A DNA stretch of 64,000 nt from Bacillota bacterium (lineage in GTDB: Bacteria; Bacillota; Sulfobacillia; RBS10-35; JAJYVN01): positions 1-64,000 of the forward strand of contig JAJZZC010000003.1 of assembly GCA_021797775.1 (NCBI GenBank), in the 5' to 3' direction. A program made the translations under genes and the position numbers. The notes under the pieces are model-generated. The model saw only the letters and a list, made by a program, of their open reading frames with translations, was not told the DNA's origin and searched no databases. Positions 52,918 through 62,400 of the stretch are shown here, in pieces. Position 1 is the stretch's first letter; every line of letters starts with the position of its first letter.

Positions 52918-54150
52918 TTATACGAAGGCGCGAACGGCCAGGACCACGTAACCGCCGGCCAGGAGGGCCAGGGCCCACTGGGCGTGCCGCCCGATGGCCA
53001 GATCCCCCATCAGGTGCTTGCTGCGGGCCACGAGCCCCAGCAGGACGAGACTGACGGGCATCCACACGGCCCCCAAGGCTTGAGCCCACAGCGCCAAGGT
53101 ACCGGCGGCCACTCCTGGCCACAGCGCCCCGGCCGCCGCCACCGCAAGGGTGGCCAGGTGAACAGCTCTCCAACCGCCACGGTTAGGGGCTTCCTCCGGG
53201 CTCGGCGCGCCGGCGCCCAGGGCTTCGCGCAGGGTCCACAGGGACGCCAGCGAGATGGTGCAGGCCGCCAGGAGGCCGGCGGCGAACAGACCCACCGCGA
53301 AGAGGGCTCCGGCTGTGCCTCCCCCGTCGCGGGCGATCCATGCCACGGGTGAGGCCCAAGCCGAGGCCCGCCCTGGCGTGAGCGCCCCAAGCAGCAACAC
53401 AGCGGAGGCCATGACGATCATGGCGATCTGGCCGGTGAGCAGGTCCCAGCGGCGCTGGCGCGGGGCGCGCGGCTCGCCGGCCCAGACCGCGTTCTGCTGC
53501 CAGTAGATCATCCACGGGGCCAGCGTGTTGCCGGACAGCGCGAGCAGCAGGAACCACGCGTTGGGGACGTGGGCGGCAAACGCCGACGCCCACCCCCCGG
53601 CACGGTGGTGAACCCATAGCAGGGCAGGGATGAACGCTAGGGTGACCAGGGCGATGCGGAGCAGAAGCTGCTCGATGTGGGGATACACCCGGGCAGTGGT
53701 CAAGGCCACGACGAGGCAGAATGTCAAGATAGCCGACAGTGGCCGCGACACACCGGCCAAAGAGAGGGCCAGTCCCATGCCCACGAATTCGGTCGCCAGG
53801 ATCAGGGCGTTGAGGGCGTACAGAGCGAAGGCTTCCATCCGGGCCAGGGGGAGGCCGACTCCGGCCAGCAGCACCTTGCTGTATGGTCGGCGGGTTGCTT
53901 CCGCCACGCGCAACGCGACCGCCTGAACGCCGAAGGTTGGGAAGCCTAGCAACACCAGGGCCGGCAGGAGCCAGAGGAGGCCGTGGCTCGCACCGGTCAC
54001 GACGTAGGAGAGCATGCCGCCGGCGTCGTTATCGGCACAAAGGCCGATGACCCCAGGTCCCAACGCCAGGAAGAAAGGCACCAGATAACAGGGCCAAGAC
54101 CGCCGTACCGGCACAGCCGTTTGCGCGGACCCGGGCAACTCCATGCGCAT
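52918..54150 (-). CDS. NRAMP-like divalent metal transporter
   Basis: LGPGVIGLCADNDAGGMLSYVVTGA; 11-TM type; ATG at 54150 with GGAAGGGG upstream. Confidence 0.82.
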   Translation of the reverse strand: MRMELPGSAQTAVPVRRSWPCYLVPFFLALGPGVIGLCADNDAGGMLSYVVTGASHGLLWLLPALVLLGFPTFGVQAVALRVAEATRRPYSKVLLAGVGLPLARMEAFALYALNALILATEFVGMGLALSLAGVSRPLSAILTFCLVVALTTARVYPHIEQLLLRIALVTLAFIPALLWVHHRAGGWASAFAAHVPNAWFLLLALSGNTLAPWMIYWQQNAVWAGEPRAPRQRRWDLLTGQIAMIVMASAVLLLGALTPGRASAWASPVAWIARDGGGTAGALFAVGLFAAGLLAACTISLASLWTLREALGAGAPSPEEAPNRGGWRAVHLATLAVAAAGALWPGVAAGTLALWAQALGAVWMPVSLVLLGLVARSKHLMGDLAIGRHAQWALALLAGGYVVLAVRAFV

Positions 54151-54442
54151 GCGCTTCGCGCCCCTTCCGCCCTGTCCTGTCAAGGCTGGCCCCGGTCTAT
54201 GCGGCTTAGCGCGCCGTGGTGCGCACCGGGGCGCACCACGGCGCGCCGGTCACACACGTGATCTAGTGGCGCGGCACGCACTTCAGCGGATGCTGACAAC
54301 CGAACTCTCTCGCAAAGGGGTGGCCGGTCGCCTCGGCGCCAGGGGCCCGGTCCCGGCGGCAACCTCACCCGCCCGCGGCGTGGGGTCCTTGCGCGCGGCG
54401 ACGCCCGCCGGAGACGGCGAGATGCGGGTTCTCTCGCGGACC

Positions 54443-55168
54443 GCAGCCGGTGGTGCAGCGCGCCGACCACGCTGCCGGATAGGGTCGTGGGGACGCGCAG
54501 TTGGCGGCACGCGACGCAAACCAACCGGGCGCCCCGCGCGGGCGGCGCCTGTTCTCGCCTTCGGTCCCCGCGCCGTTTGGCCAGACCCCAGGCTGGGTCC
54601 CACGCGATACGATTCGCACGCCTCCCCATGCGCGCCTTGGGGCTGCGCGCGGACCCCGGGAGCAACCGTTGGGGAGGGGCGCTGAACGGGCCGCCGGCGG
54701 GATACGGGGTCCTCTCTGTGAGGCCGCCTCCCCAACTGGGGCGGGCCGCCGCGCCACGGGGCGGCCCGCCTGGGCCGCGGTCTCGCGTCGGTTCCCCTGT
54801 TAGGCCGCGGGCGGAGGCGACGGTGGGTGGACACAGGCGGGCCGCAGGGCTCGGAGGGAGGCGAGCGCAACGACGGTCGACACGACCGCCACCTTCGACG
54901 ACCTGCGCGCCTTCATGGCCGATCCGGGCTGCGCGGTCTGCCACTGCGCCACCCAGGCGTAGGACCGGTTCTTCCAGGCCGCGCTGTATGAGCGCGTGGT
55001 GGAGGTGCCCCTCCGCGAGCGCCTCCGGGAAACGGGCGGGTTCTGCGCGCGCCACGCCCAGGCGCTGCTCGCCTACCGCGACCCCCTGGCGACGGCCATT
55101 CTGTACGGCGATCTCCTCCGGCAGCGGCGCGAGCTATTGGCGCGCTGGCGGGGTACGCGGCTGCCGCT
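54443..55168 (+). pseudogene. Truncated DUF6062-like copy B
   Basis: Duplicate of 49851-50579 with in-frame TAG at 54960-54962 (GAG in copy A) and loss of homology at 55168. Confidence 0.8.
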
Positions 55169-55226
55169 CGGCGCGGCGGCGTCCCGGCCAGGGCCCCCCT
55201 CCAGAACGCCACCCTGTGAAGGCGCT

Positions 55227-55467
55227 CAGGGCCGCGTCCTTCTGGGCGAATCGCTTGTGCCACAGGCGATTGCGGGCGCAGGCCGAATTCGGCGCGTACG
55301 GCCGTCAGTGCCCCCGTGACCCCACGGGTGCAGCGGCGGCATCGAGGCGCCGAACCTGTGCGCGGCAAGCGGTGGCAGGCGCGAGCGGAACGGCGTACCG
55401 CTCCGAAGTCACCCCCGCTCGTGGCGCCATCTGGGCGAAGGCCCCCCGCCGGAATGACGCCACCCTG
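55227..55467 (+). mobile_element. MITE-like element, copy 2
   Basis: Same TIRs and length as copy 1; 10-bp TSD tgaaggcgct at 55217-55226 and 55468-55477. Confidence 0.8.
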
Positions 55468-55609
55468 TGAAGGCGCTCGCCCCGGCAGGTAACCCGGCCC
55501 TGCCGGTGTACCCTGCACGACACATGGCCCGCTGCACCCGCCGATGCGTCCGGGGACGCGCGCGGGCCGGCGCGAGCGCCCGTGGGCTGCGCGGCCTTGC
55601 CCCCCAAGC

Positions 55610-55651
55610 GCAAATCGAGGCCGAAAGGGGCGAAGGCCTGGTGGGGCGGAC
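55610..55651 (+). ncRNA. candidate structured 5' leader motif, copy 4 (core)
   Basis: gcaaatcgaggccGAAAggggcgaaggcctggtggggcggac. Confidence 0.5.
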
Positions 55652-55705
55652 GGCGCGGTAGGCCGGTGGCCGATCGTTGCGCGTCCGTGTCGCCAGGGAT
55701 CACCG

Positions 55706-56566
55706 ATGCGGCTCTGTCTGACGACGCTCGGCTGCCCGAACTGGACGATCCCGCGGGTGTTCGCCGAGGCGGCGCGCCTCGGCTACGAGGGCGTGGAGTT
55801 CCGCTGCCTGGGCGGCAAGCCCATCACGCCGGCCTTGCCCGCCGAGGACCGTGCCGAGATCCGCCGGCTGTCGCGGGAGACGGGGCTGCCGGTCGTGGCC
55901 ATCGGCGCCTCCTCCGCGTTCTCCCACCCGAACCCCGCGGTGCGCGCGGCGCAGGAGGAGGACCTGCGTGGCATGCTGCAGCTCGCCGCTGACGTTGGTG
56001 CCCCCATGGTGCGGGCGTACGGGGGCGGGTTCCCGCGGCCCCTGACGCAGGATGCCGGCCGCACCTACGGGGGGGATCTGCCCGAGGGCGTGGGGCGGGA
56101 CGTGGCCTGCGCCTACATCGCCGAGTCGCTCGACCGCATGGCGCCCCGGGCCGGAGAACTCGGCCTCACGATCGTCGTCGAGACGCACGACGGGCTGTCG
56201 TCGGCGCGCGTGGCCGCGGACGTCCTCGGCCGCGTGCGCTCGCGGCACGTGCAGGCCCTCTGGGACGTGCTGCACCCCACGCGCATGGGGGAGACCCCGC
56301 GCGCAGTCTGGGACCTGATCGGGCCGCGGGTGCGGCACGTACATTTCAAGGATGCGGCCCGTGACCCCTCGGGGCGCTGGCGGGCGGTGCTCCTGGGTGA
56401 GGGCGAGGTGCCGCTCCCCGAGTGCCTGCGCCTGCTGCGTGCCGAGGGCTACGCCGGGTGGGTCACCCTGGAGTGGGAGAAGTATTGGGAGCCGGAGATC
56501 GCCGAGCCGGAGGTCGCCCTGCCCCACATGATCGCGACGGCGCGCCGCTGGCTGGCGGAGGGGTGA
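55706..56566 (+). CDS. sugar phosphate isomerase/epimerase family protein
   Basis: AARLGYEGVEFRC, VVETHDGL, ALWDVLHP, VRHVHFKDA, GYAGWVTLEWEKYW. Confidence 0.9.
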   Translation: MRLCLTTLGCPNWTIPRVFAEAARLGYEGVEFRCLGGKPITPALPAEDRAEIRRLSRETGLPVVAIGASSAFSHPNPAVRAAQEEDLRGMLQLAADVGAPMVRAYGGGFPRPLTQDAGRTYGGDLPEGVGRDVACAYIAESLDRMAPRAGELGLTIVVETHDGLSSARVAADVLGRVRSRHVQALWDVLHPTRMGETPRAVWDLIGPRVRHVHFKDAARDPSGRWRAVLLGEGEVPLPECLRLLRAEGYAGWVTLEWEKYWEPEIAEPEVALPHMIATARRWLAEG

Positions 56567-56893
56567 GGTGCCAGGATGATGCCACTGACCAAATGCTAGG
56601 AGATCGCTGAGCGGACGATGGTGGAGAGCCCGGGCGGGCCGGCGGTGCTCGGTCTGGGTAGCGGGTGCGAGATCCGGACGCCAAGAGGGCGTGGGTACCG
56701 AGCACCAGATGGCTTTCCCACCTTGGTCGGCGTCACTTGCTGCGACATGGTTTTGACCCAAGCGATACCGAGCGAGGCCTGGGGCGTCACGGTACCGAGC
56801 ACAGCGATTTGCCACACTAGTGGCATCCTCTTTTGACAAACGTCGTGACAAGTAGGGTCATGGGGTCCGCGTGTCTTACCAGAGGTCAGTCTG

Positions 56894-57373
56894 TTGGCAC
56901 AAGCCGGGCCACGACTCGTCCCGCATCCCTGCCGGCTGCTTGAAGTCCATTTTGACAGCGTAGAGGCCATGAGGTTGAGCAACCATCCGTCTGATCAACC
57001 TCTGGCTGGTCCGTTGCTTGCTCGTGTAAGCTGCGGGGATTTGCGAGAGAATCGGTGTGAAGCTCGTCTCTCAGTGACCGTTGGTGACCGCCAGTCGGCG
57101 TCGCTGGTGTTCTTTATTCGCTTTGACGTCGTCGGTGACGTGCAGGGTCCAGAAGGCCTGCAGGGTGAGTTGCTAAAAGATTTTGTCAAGCGGCAGGCCA
57201 CGTGGCTGCTATGGCCTTACGCTCGAGAATTTGCGCAGAGCCTCTCCGTACGGCTGGGGCTGAACCCGATTTTGCTGCTGACGTTGCAGGTCGGCATGGC
57301 GTCTAGCCCACCATCCGAGCGCGCGGACGCCGACGCACCCGAAGAGTCCGTCGAGGGCAGAAGCGAGGGGTGA
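56894..57373 (+). CDS. SecB-like chaperone domain protein
   Basis: C-terminal half LLKDFVKRQATWLLWPYAREFAQSLSVRLGLNPILLLTLQ resembles SecB family; start uncertain. Confidence 0.6.
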   Translation: MAQAGPRLVPHPCRLLEVHFDSVEAMRLSNHPSDQPLAGPLLARVSCGDLRENRCEARLSVTVGDRQSASLVFFIRFDVVGDVQGPEGLQGELLKDFVKRQATWLLWPYAREFAQSLSVRLGLNPILLLTLQVGMASSPPSERADADAPEESVEGRSEG

Positions 57374-57695
57374 TGTTGCTGCGGATAGAGCGGATAGAGC
57401 AGTACACAAATTGGAACGACCACCTTGAGCCGCCTATCTACGGGGCGTGCGACGCAATGGCCTGCACGCCATGGCCCCGTATCCGGGTGACCCGCCCCGG
57501 CCCCCATGTATCCTCCCTTCTCGCGGAGGCCGACGGATGGCGCCCGCCAGAGCGTGTCTGCCGTCCGGGCCCAACGGGGCAGGCCGAGTGCGCCGGACTC
57601 GGCCCGCCGCCCCCGCTTCTGCTACACTCACCCCGTCCCGCGCGCCAACGAGAGCCGGCGCGTCTTCGGCGCGCGAGAGAGGGGGTTTGCCCCGT

Positions 57696-59579
57696 ATGTC
57701 CGCGACACCGCCCGCCGCCCGCACCCCGGCCCCGGCCTTGGCTTCCGCCGAGGGAGCAGCGGCCGGCGCCACCGCCACGCTCCCGTCGCGTGCCGAGATC
57801 GCCGAAGGCGACCGGTGGCGCCTGGAGGACATCTTCCCGGACGATGCGGCCTGGGCGGCCGGGTTCGCCCAGCTGGAGTCACGCGTGGGTGCGGCCGCGT
57901 CCGTCCGCGGGCACCTGGGCGAGGGACCGGTCATACTGCTTGGGGCGTTGCGCGCGCAGGAGGAGATCAGCCAGCTGATCGAGCGGCTGTTCGCCTATGC
58001 GCACATGCACCAGGACGAGGACAGCCGCGTGAGCCGCTATCAAGAGATGGTGGACCGCGTCTCGACCCTCGCCACGCGGATCGAGAGCGAGTGGGCGTTC
58101 TTCGAGCCGGAGGTGCTGGCGCTGCCGGAGCCTGACCTGCGGGCCTGGCTCGCGGAGCCCCCTGCTGGCGCGGGCGATCTTGTTGTCTACCGGCACAAGC
58201 TCGACAACCTGCTGCGCCAGAAGCCCCACGTGCTCGCCGCCGAGCAGGAGGAACTCCTGGCGCGCGCCGGAGAGGTGGCCCGCGCCCCGGAGGCCGTTTT
58301 CGGGATGCTCAACGACGCCGACCTGCGCTTCCCGAGCATCCAAGACGAGCACGGGCGCGAGGTCGAACTGACCAAGGGCCGCTACGTGCGCTTCCTGGAG
58401 AGCCACGACCGCCGCGTGCGGCGCGAGGCCTTCGAAACCCTCTACGCCACCTACGCTAAACAGCGCAACACGCTGGGCGCGCTCCTCGGGGCCTCGGTGC
58501 GCCGCGACTGGTTCTACGCCGAGTCCCGTCACTACCCGTCGTCCCTGGCCATGGCGCTGGACGGCGACAACGTCCCCGCCTCCGTCTACGACAACCTGAT
58601 CGCTTCGGTGCACGCTCACCTGCCCGCGCTGCACCGCTACCTGCGGCTGCGCCGCCGGGCGCTCGGGCTCGACCGCCTGCACATGTACGACCTGTATGTG
58701 CCGCTTGTGCCGCAGCCGGAACGGCACATCCCCTACGCCGAGGCCGTGCGCACAGTCGCCGCGGGGCTGGCCCCACTGGGGGCGGACTACGTGCACCGTT
58801 ACCAGGAGGCGCTGGCCGCGCGCTGGGTCGACGTCTACGAGAACCAGGGCAAGACGAGCGGCGCGTATTCCTGGGGTGTGTACGGTGTCCACCCGTTTGT
58901 GCTGCTGAACTATCAGGGCACCGTGGACCACGTCTTCACCATCGCCCACGAGTTCGGCCACGCCCTGCACAGCGAACTGGCGCAGGAGGCGCAGCCCTAT
59001 CCCTACGCCGGCCACTCCATCTTCGTGGCCGAGGTGGCGAGCACCGTCAACGAGGCTCTGCTGGTGCGCCACCTGCTGGCGCACGCCACCGACAAGGCGG
59101 AGCGTGCCTATCTGGTCAACCACCACCTCGAGGAGTTCCGCGGCACCGTGTTCCGCCAGGTGATGTTCGCCGAGTTCGAGAAGCGTATCCACGAGACGGT
59201 CGAAGCGGGAGGGGCGCTCTCGGCTGACAACCTCTCGTCGCTGTACCGCGAGCTGAACCTGTTGTACTACGGCCCCGAAGTCGAGGTCGACCCCGCGATC
59301 GACCTGGAGTGGGCGCGCATCCCGCACTTCTACCGCGCCTACTACGTGTACAAGTACGCCACAGGCTTCTCTGCGGCCGAGGCCCTGGCGGAAGCGGTGC
59401 GCGGCGAGGGGGAGCCCGCGGTGCGCCGCTACCTGGACTTCCTGCGCGGCGGGGCCTCCCGGTATCCCGTGGATCTCCTGCGCGGCGCCGGCGTCGACAT
59501 GACCTCGCCCGCGCCCGTGGATGCGGCGCTCGGGGTGTTCGTGCGCTTGGTCGAGGAGATGGAGGGCCTGGTGGGCTGA
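57696..59579 (+). CDS. pepF: oligoendopeptidase F (M3 family)
   Basis: Zn motif HEFGHALHS, GAYSWGVYGVHPFVLLNYQGT. Confidence 0.96.
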   Translation: MSATPPAARTPAPALASAEGAAAGATATLPSRAEIAEGDRWRLEDIFPDDAAWAAGFAQLESRVGAAASVRGHLGEGPVILLGALRAQEEISQLIERLFAYAHMHQDEDSRVSRYQEMVDRVSTLATRIESEWAFFEPEVLALPEPDLRAWLAEPPAGAGDLVVYRHKLDNLLRQKPHVLAAEQEELLARAGEVARAPEAVFGMLNDADLRFPSIQDEHGREVELTKGRYVRFLESHDRRVRREAFETLYATYAKQRNTLGALLGASVRRDWFYAESRHYPSSLAMALDGDNVPASVYDNLIASVHAHLPALHRYLRLRRRALGLDRLHMYDLYVPLVPQPERHIPYAEAVRTVAAGLAPLGADYVHRYQEALAARWVDVYENQGKTSGAYSWGVYGVHPFVLLNYQGTVDHVFTIAHEFGHALHSELAQEAQPYPYAGHSIFVAEVASTVNEALLVRHLLAHATDKAERAYLVNHHLEEFRGTVFRQVMFAEFEKRIHETVEAGGALSADNLSSLYRELNLLYYGPEVEVDPAIDLEWARIPHFYRAYYVYKYATGFSAAEALAEAVRGEGEPAVRRYLDFLRGGASRYPVDLLRGAGVDMTSPAPVDAALGVFVRLVEEMEGLVG

Positions 59580-60096
59580 AGGAGGGCAGAGGCCGCTTTT
59601 CCCGCCGCGGGCACGGCGGCGGAGGGGGCCGGCCGTCCAGGTGTGGGCGTCCGTGCGCGGGGTGCCGCGCGGACCATGGCGCCGCGGGTGGCGCGCCAGC
59701 GCGTACCGAGCTTCCGGCCCCGGGGCGGCGCCTCGCCGCCGCCCCGGGCACATGGGTGCGCGCGCCTTTTCTGCCCAATTCGCGGGGCGCAGCGGGGTGC
59801 GCGGCCCGCCAGAGCGGGCGTCGCTCGCCCGCAGGCAGCGACGCGGCGCAGCGTCCCCCCGGGCCGGAGCGAGGTGCCCCGCTGCATGCCGCGAGCCGTT
59901 CCCGTGCCGGTGGGCGGGCAGTGGCGGTGCGAGAGCGCGCTCTGGCCCGCACCGGGCGCGGGGCCATGGCTGATCGCACCCGGGCCGCGGCAGCGGAGCG
60001 CCGGCAGGATCGGGCTCGACGTGCGGCCGGGCGCCAGCTTGGCGGGGCGGCCCCGCCGCAGGGCGTCTTTCCCGGTACGCGCGGCGCAGGCCCGTT

Positions 60097-60157
60097 CCGG
60101 CCGCCGCGCGTGGGGCGAATCGAAGGCGGAAAGGGGCGAAGGCTTGGCGGCGGACGG
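60097..60157 (+). ncRNA. candidate structured 5' leader motif, copy 5 (upstream of hemQ)
   Basis: ccggccgccg/cggcggacgg stem; gcgaatcgaaggcgGAAAggggcgaaggcttgg core. Confidence 0.5.
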
Positions 60158-60208
60158 TGGACGGCCGCGTCAGCGGTCGGTCCATGCGGCACGGGCCAGG
60201 CGACGGAC

Positions 60209-60901
60209 ATGCCCGATGGCGAGCGACCCGCGGTTCCCGAGACGCAGTTCAGCCACACCCTGGTCTACCGCCGCACGGAACGCTGGCTGGCGGTGGGGGA
60301 CGGCATCCGCCCGGCCGCGGTAGAAGTGGAGGCGGCGCTGGCCGCGCACGCGGACGTCGCCGTGCGCGGGATCTATACCGTCGCCGGGCTGCGGCCCGAC
60401 GCCGACCTCGCGATCTGGCTGCTGGCCGAGGACGTGGAGCGCGTGCAGGCGGTGACCGCCGCGGTGCGGCGCACGGCCTTTGGCCGCGCCTGTGACCTCT
60501 CATACGCCTTCCTCGGGGTGGCGCACCGGCCGGAGTACGTGGGTGACCACTACGCCAGCTTTCAGTTGGGGAAGCCGCCCTTGCGGTACCTCTGTCTCTA
60601 TCCCTTCGTGCGCACGCCGGAATGGTACCTGCTGCCGCACGCCGAGCGCGCACGCATCCTGCGGGAGCACGGCATGATGGGTGCCGAGTTCCCGGAGGTG
60701 CAGACCAACAACGTCCAGGCCTTCGGGCTTGGCGACTGGGAGTGGCTGCTCCATTTCGAGTGCAACCGCCCGGAGCGTTTCACCGCGCTGATCCGCCGGC
60801 TGCGCGAAGCTGAGGCCCGCCGCTACACCAGGCTGGAGATCCCCTTCATCCTCGGCCGCCGGGTCGAGCGCGTCGAGGAGGCCCTGCACGCGCTCGGGTA
60901 A
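60209..60901 (+). CDS. hemQ: chlorite dismutase family protein / coproheme decarboxylase HemQ
   Basis: YPFVRTPEWYLLPHAERARILREHGMMG, NNVQAFGLGDWEWLLHFECNRPERF. Confidence 0.92.
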   Translation: MPDGERPAVPETQFSHTLVYRRTERWLAVGDGIRPAAVEVEAALAAHADVAVRGIYTVAGLRPDADLAIWLLAEDVERVQAVTAAVRRTAFGRACDLSYAFLGVAHRPEYVGDHYASFQLGKPPLRYLCLYPFVRTPEWYLLPHAERARILREHGMMGAEFPEVQTNNVQAFGLGDWEWLLHFECNRPERFTALIRRLREAEARRYTRLEIPFILGRRVERVEEALHALG

Positions 60902-61155
60902 TGGTCGGACGGGCCTGGTTCTGCCCCCGTCCCGTCTGGACCGCCGGATCCCGCCGGCCGGGTTGTGCGTGGTCGTGTGCAGACAGAGAGCGCATCGGCG
61001 AAGGGCGTGCCCGGACGCCAATCAGGGCGCCTCTCGGCGGCACGCGGCCATTCGGTGGACATTCCGATAGCGGGATGGGGGATGCCGGCGGAGTGACCCA
61101 TCCCGACGGGACCGGACGCGCCCCGCTGACTGGCCCCGGTGTGGCAACACGTGGG

Positions 61156-62400
61156 CTACGGGTGCACCGCTAACGGCCACCACGCCATCGCCTGGCTGAC
61201 CGCCAGCACGGCTGCAGCGGCGCCCGGGCCGCCGACGGAGCGGGCACCCGTCGCCAGGACGCCGGCAGCCACCAGGGTGACGATCCCCGACGAGGCGGGG
61301 GGACCCGCGGTACCGCCGGCCAGCAGGCACGCCCCTAGCGCGAGTGCCGAGGCGTGTAGGGGAGGTAGCAGTTCGGCGGCACGGGCCTGCAGCAGGCCGA
61401 AGCAGAGGGCGGCCTGTGCGGCGGGCAGGAGCACCGCGTAGAGCGGCAAGAGCGCGAGCGCGTGAGCCGCGTGGGTGTGGCGTGCCGCCATTCCCCCGAC
61501 CAGCGCGGCGGCCACGACGAAGGGCGCGAGCAGCGCAGGCTGAGGCGCAGGCAGGACGAGTTCCCGCCAGTGGACGTAGCGGTTGCGCACGGCGAGGGCG
61601 ACGGCCACGGCCGCGGCAAAGGCGGTCGCCAGCGCGGTCCCGACCGCGCCCAGGGGACCCGTGAGCGCGGCAGGCACGAGCAGGGCCGAGAGGATGTAGA
61701 CCGCCAGCAGCCGCGCGGACGATGCGGCAGGGGACACCAACCGTGCGGACAACGGCAGCACCGCAGGCCGGGGCCTCTCCACGGCGTCGCGCAGCACGCG
61801 CCACCCGCCGTTGGTGAGCCGCGCGGCGGCCAGCAGGCCCCCTTCGGCCGCCTGTCGCAGGGTTTGCAGAGCCGACCGGCCGGCCGCGAGCCACGGTGAT
61901 GTTCCTTTCGGGGCGCTGGCGGCCGCACCGTCCGCATCGGTCGCGTCGGCAGCCAGGACGGCCGGCCGCGGCGGTTGCGGGTCCACGGGGTGCCGCCCGT
62001 GCCAAAGGGCGGCACCTCCGGGCGCCCTGCCGGCGTCTGCGGCCCAGGCGTCTCCGTTGCCGGAAGGGGACACCAGCGGATCCATGCCCGGAGATGGCCT
62101 CCCGCATGGCGGCGGGGCGGGCGCCCCCGGCGCGCCCGCCGGAGGTCGCGTTTTCGCGCTACCACCACTTCCCGGGTCTGCTGTCCAGAGACCCAGCGGC
62201 TCCACCCCGGATCCGGCGGAGGCGGTCGCGGCCGCGCGCGCTGGCGGCTGCGACGGCGGTCCCGGCGGAGCCGGCAGTTCCGGCGCGACGCGCCAGGGTG
62301 CGGCGCCGCCGGGCGGAGTGGCGGCGTTTTCCCACGTCCCCTCCGTGCTCGCCGGCGGAGCGGGCGGCTGGCCGACCGTTCCGTCGGGCAGCCCCGTCAC
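61156..62400 (-). CDS. hypothetical membrane protein with Pro/Ala-rich N-terminal half
   Basis: Multiple hydrophobic segments from LLAVYILSALLVPAALTGPLGAVG onward; long P/A/G-rich N-terminus. Confidence 0.5.
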   Translation of the reverse strand: MTGLPDGTVGQPPAPPASTEGTWENAATPPGGAAPWRVAPELPAPPGPPSQPPARAAATASAGSGVEPLGLWTADPGSGGSAKTRPPAGAPGAPAPPPCGRPSPGMDPLVSPSGNGDAWAADAGRAPGGAALWHGRHPVDPQPPRPAVLAADATDADGAAASAPKGTSPWLAAGRSALQTLRQAAEGGLLAAARLTNGGWRVLRDAVERPRPAVLPLSARLVSPAASSARLLAVYILSALLVPAALTGPLGAVGTALATAFAAAVAVALAVRNRYVHWRELVLPAPQPALLAPFVVAAALVGGMAARHTHAAHALALLPLYAVLLPAAQAALCFGLLQARAAELLPPLHASALALGACLLAGGTAGPPASSGIVTLVAAGVLATGARSVGGPGAAAAVLAVSQAMAWWPLAVHP

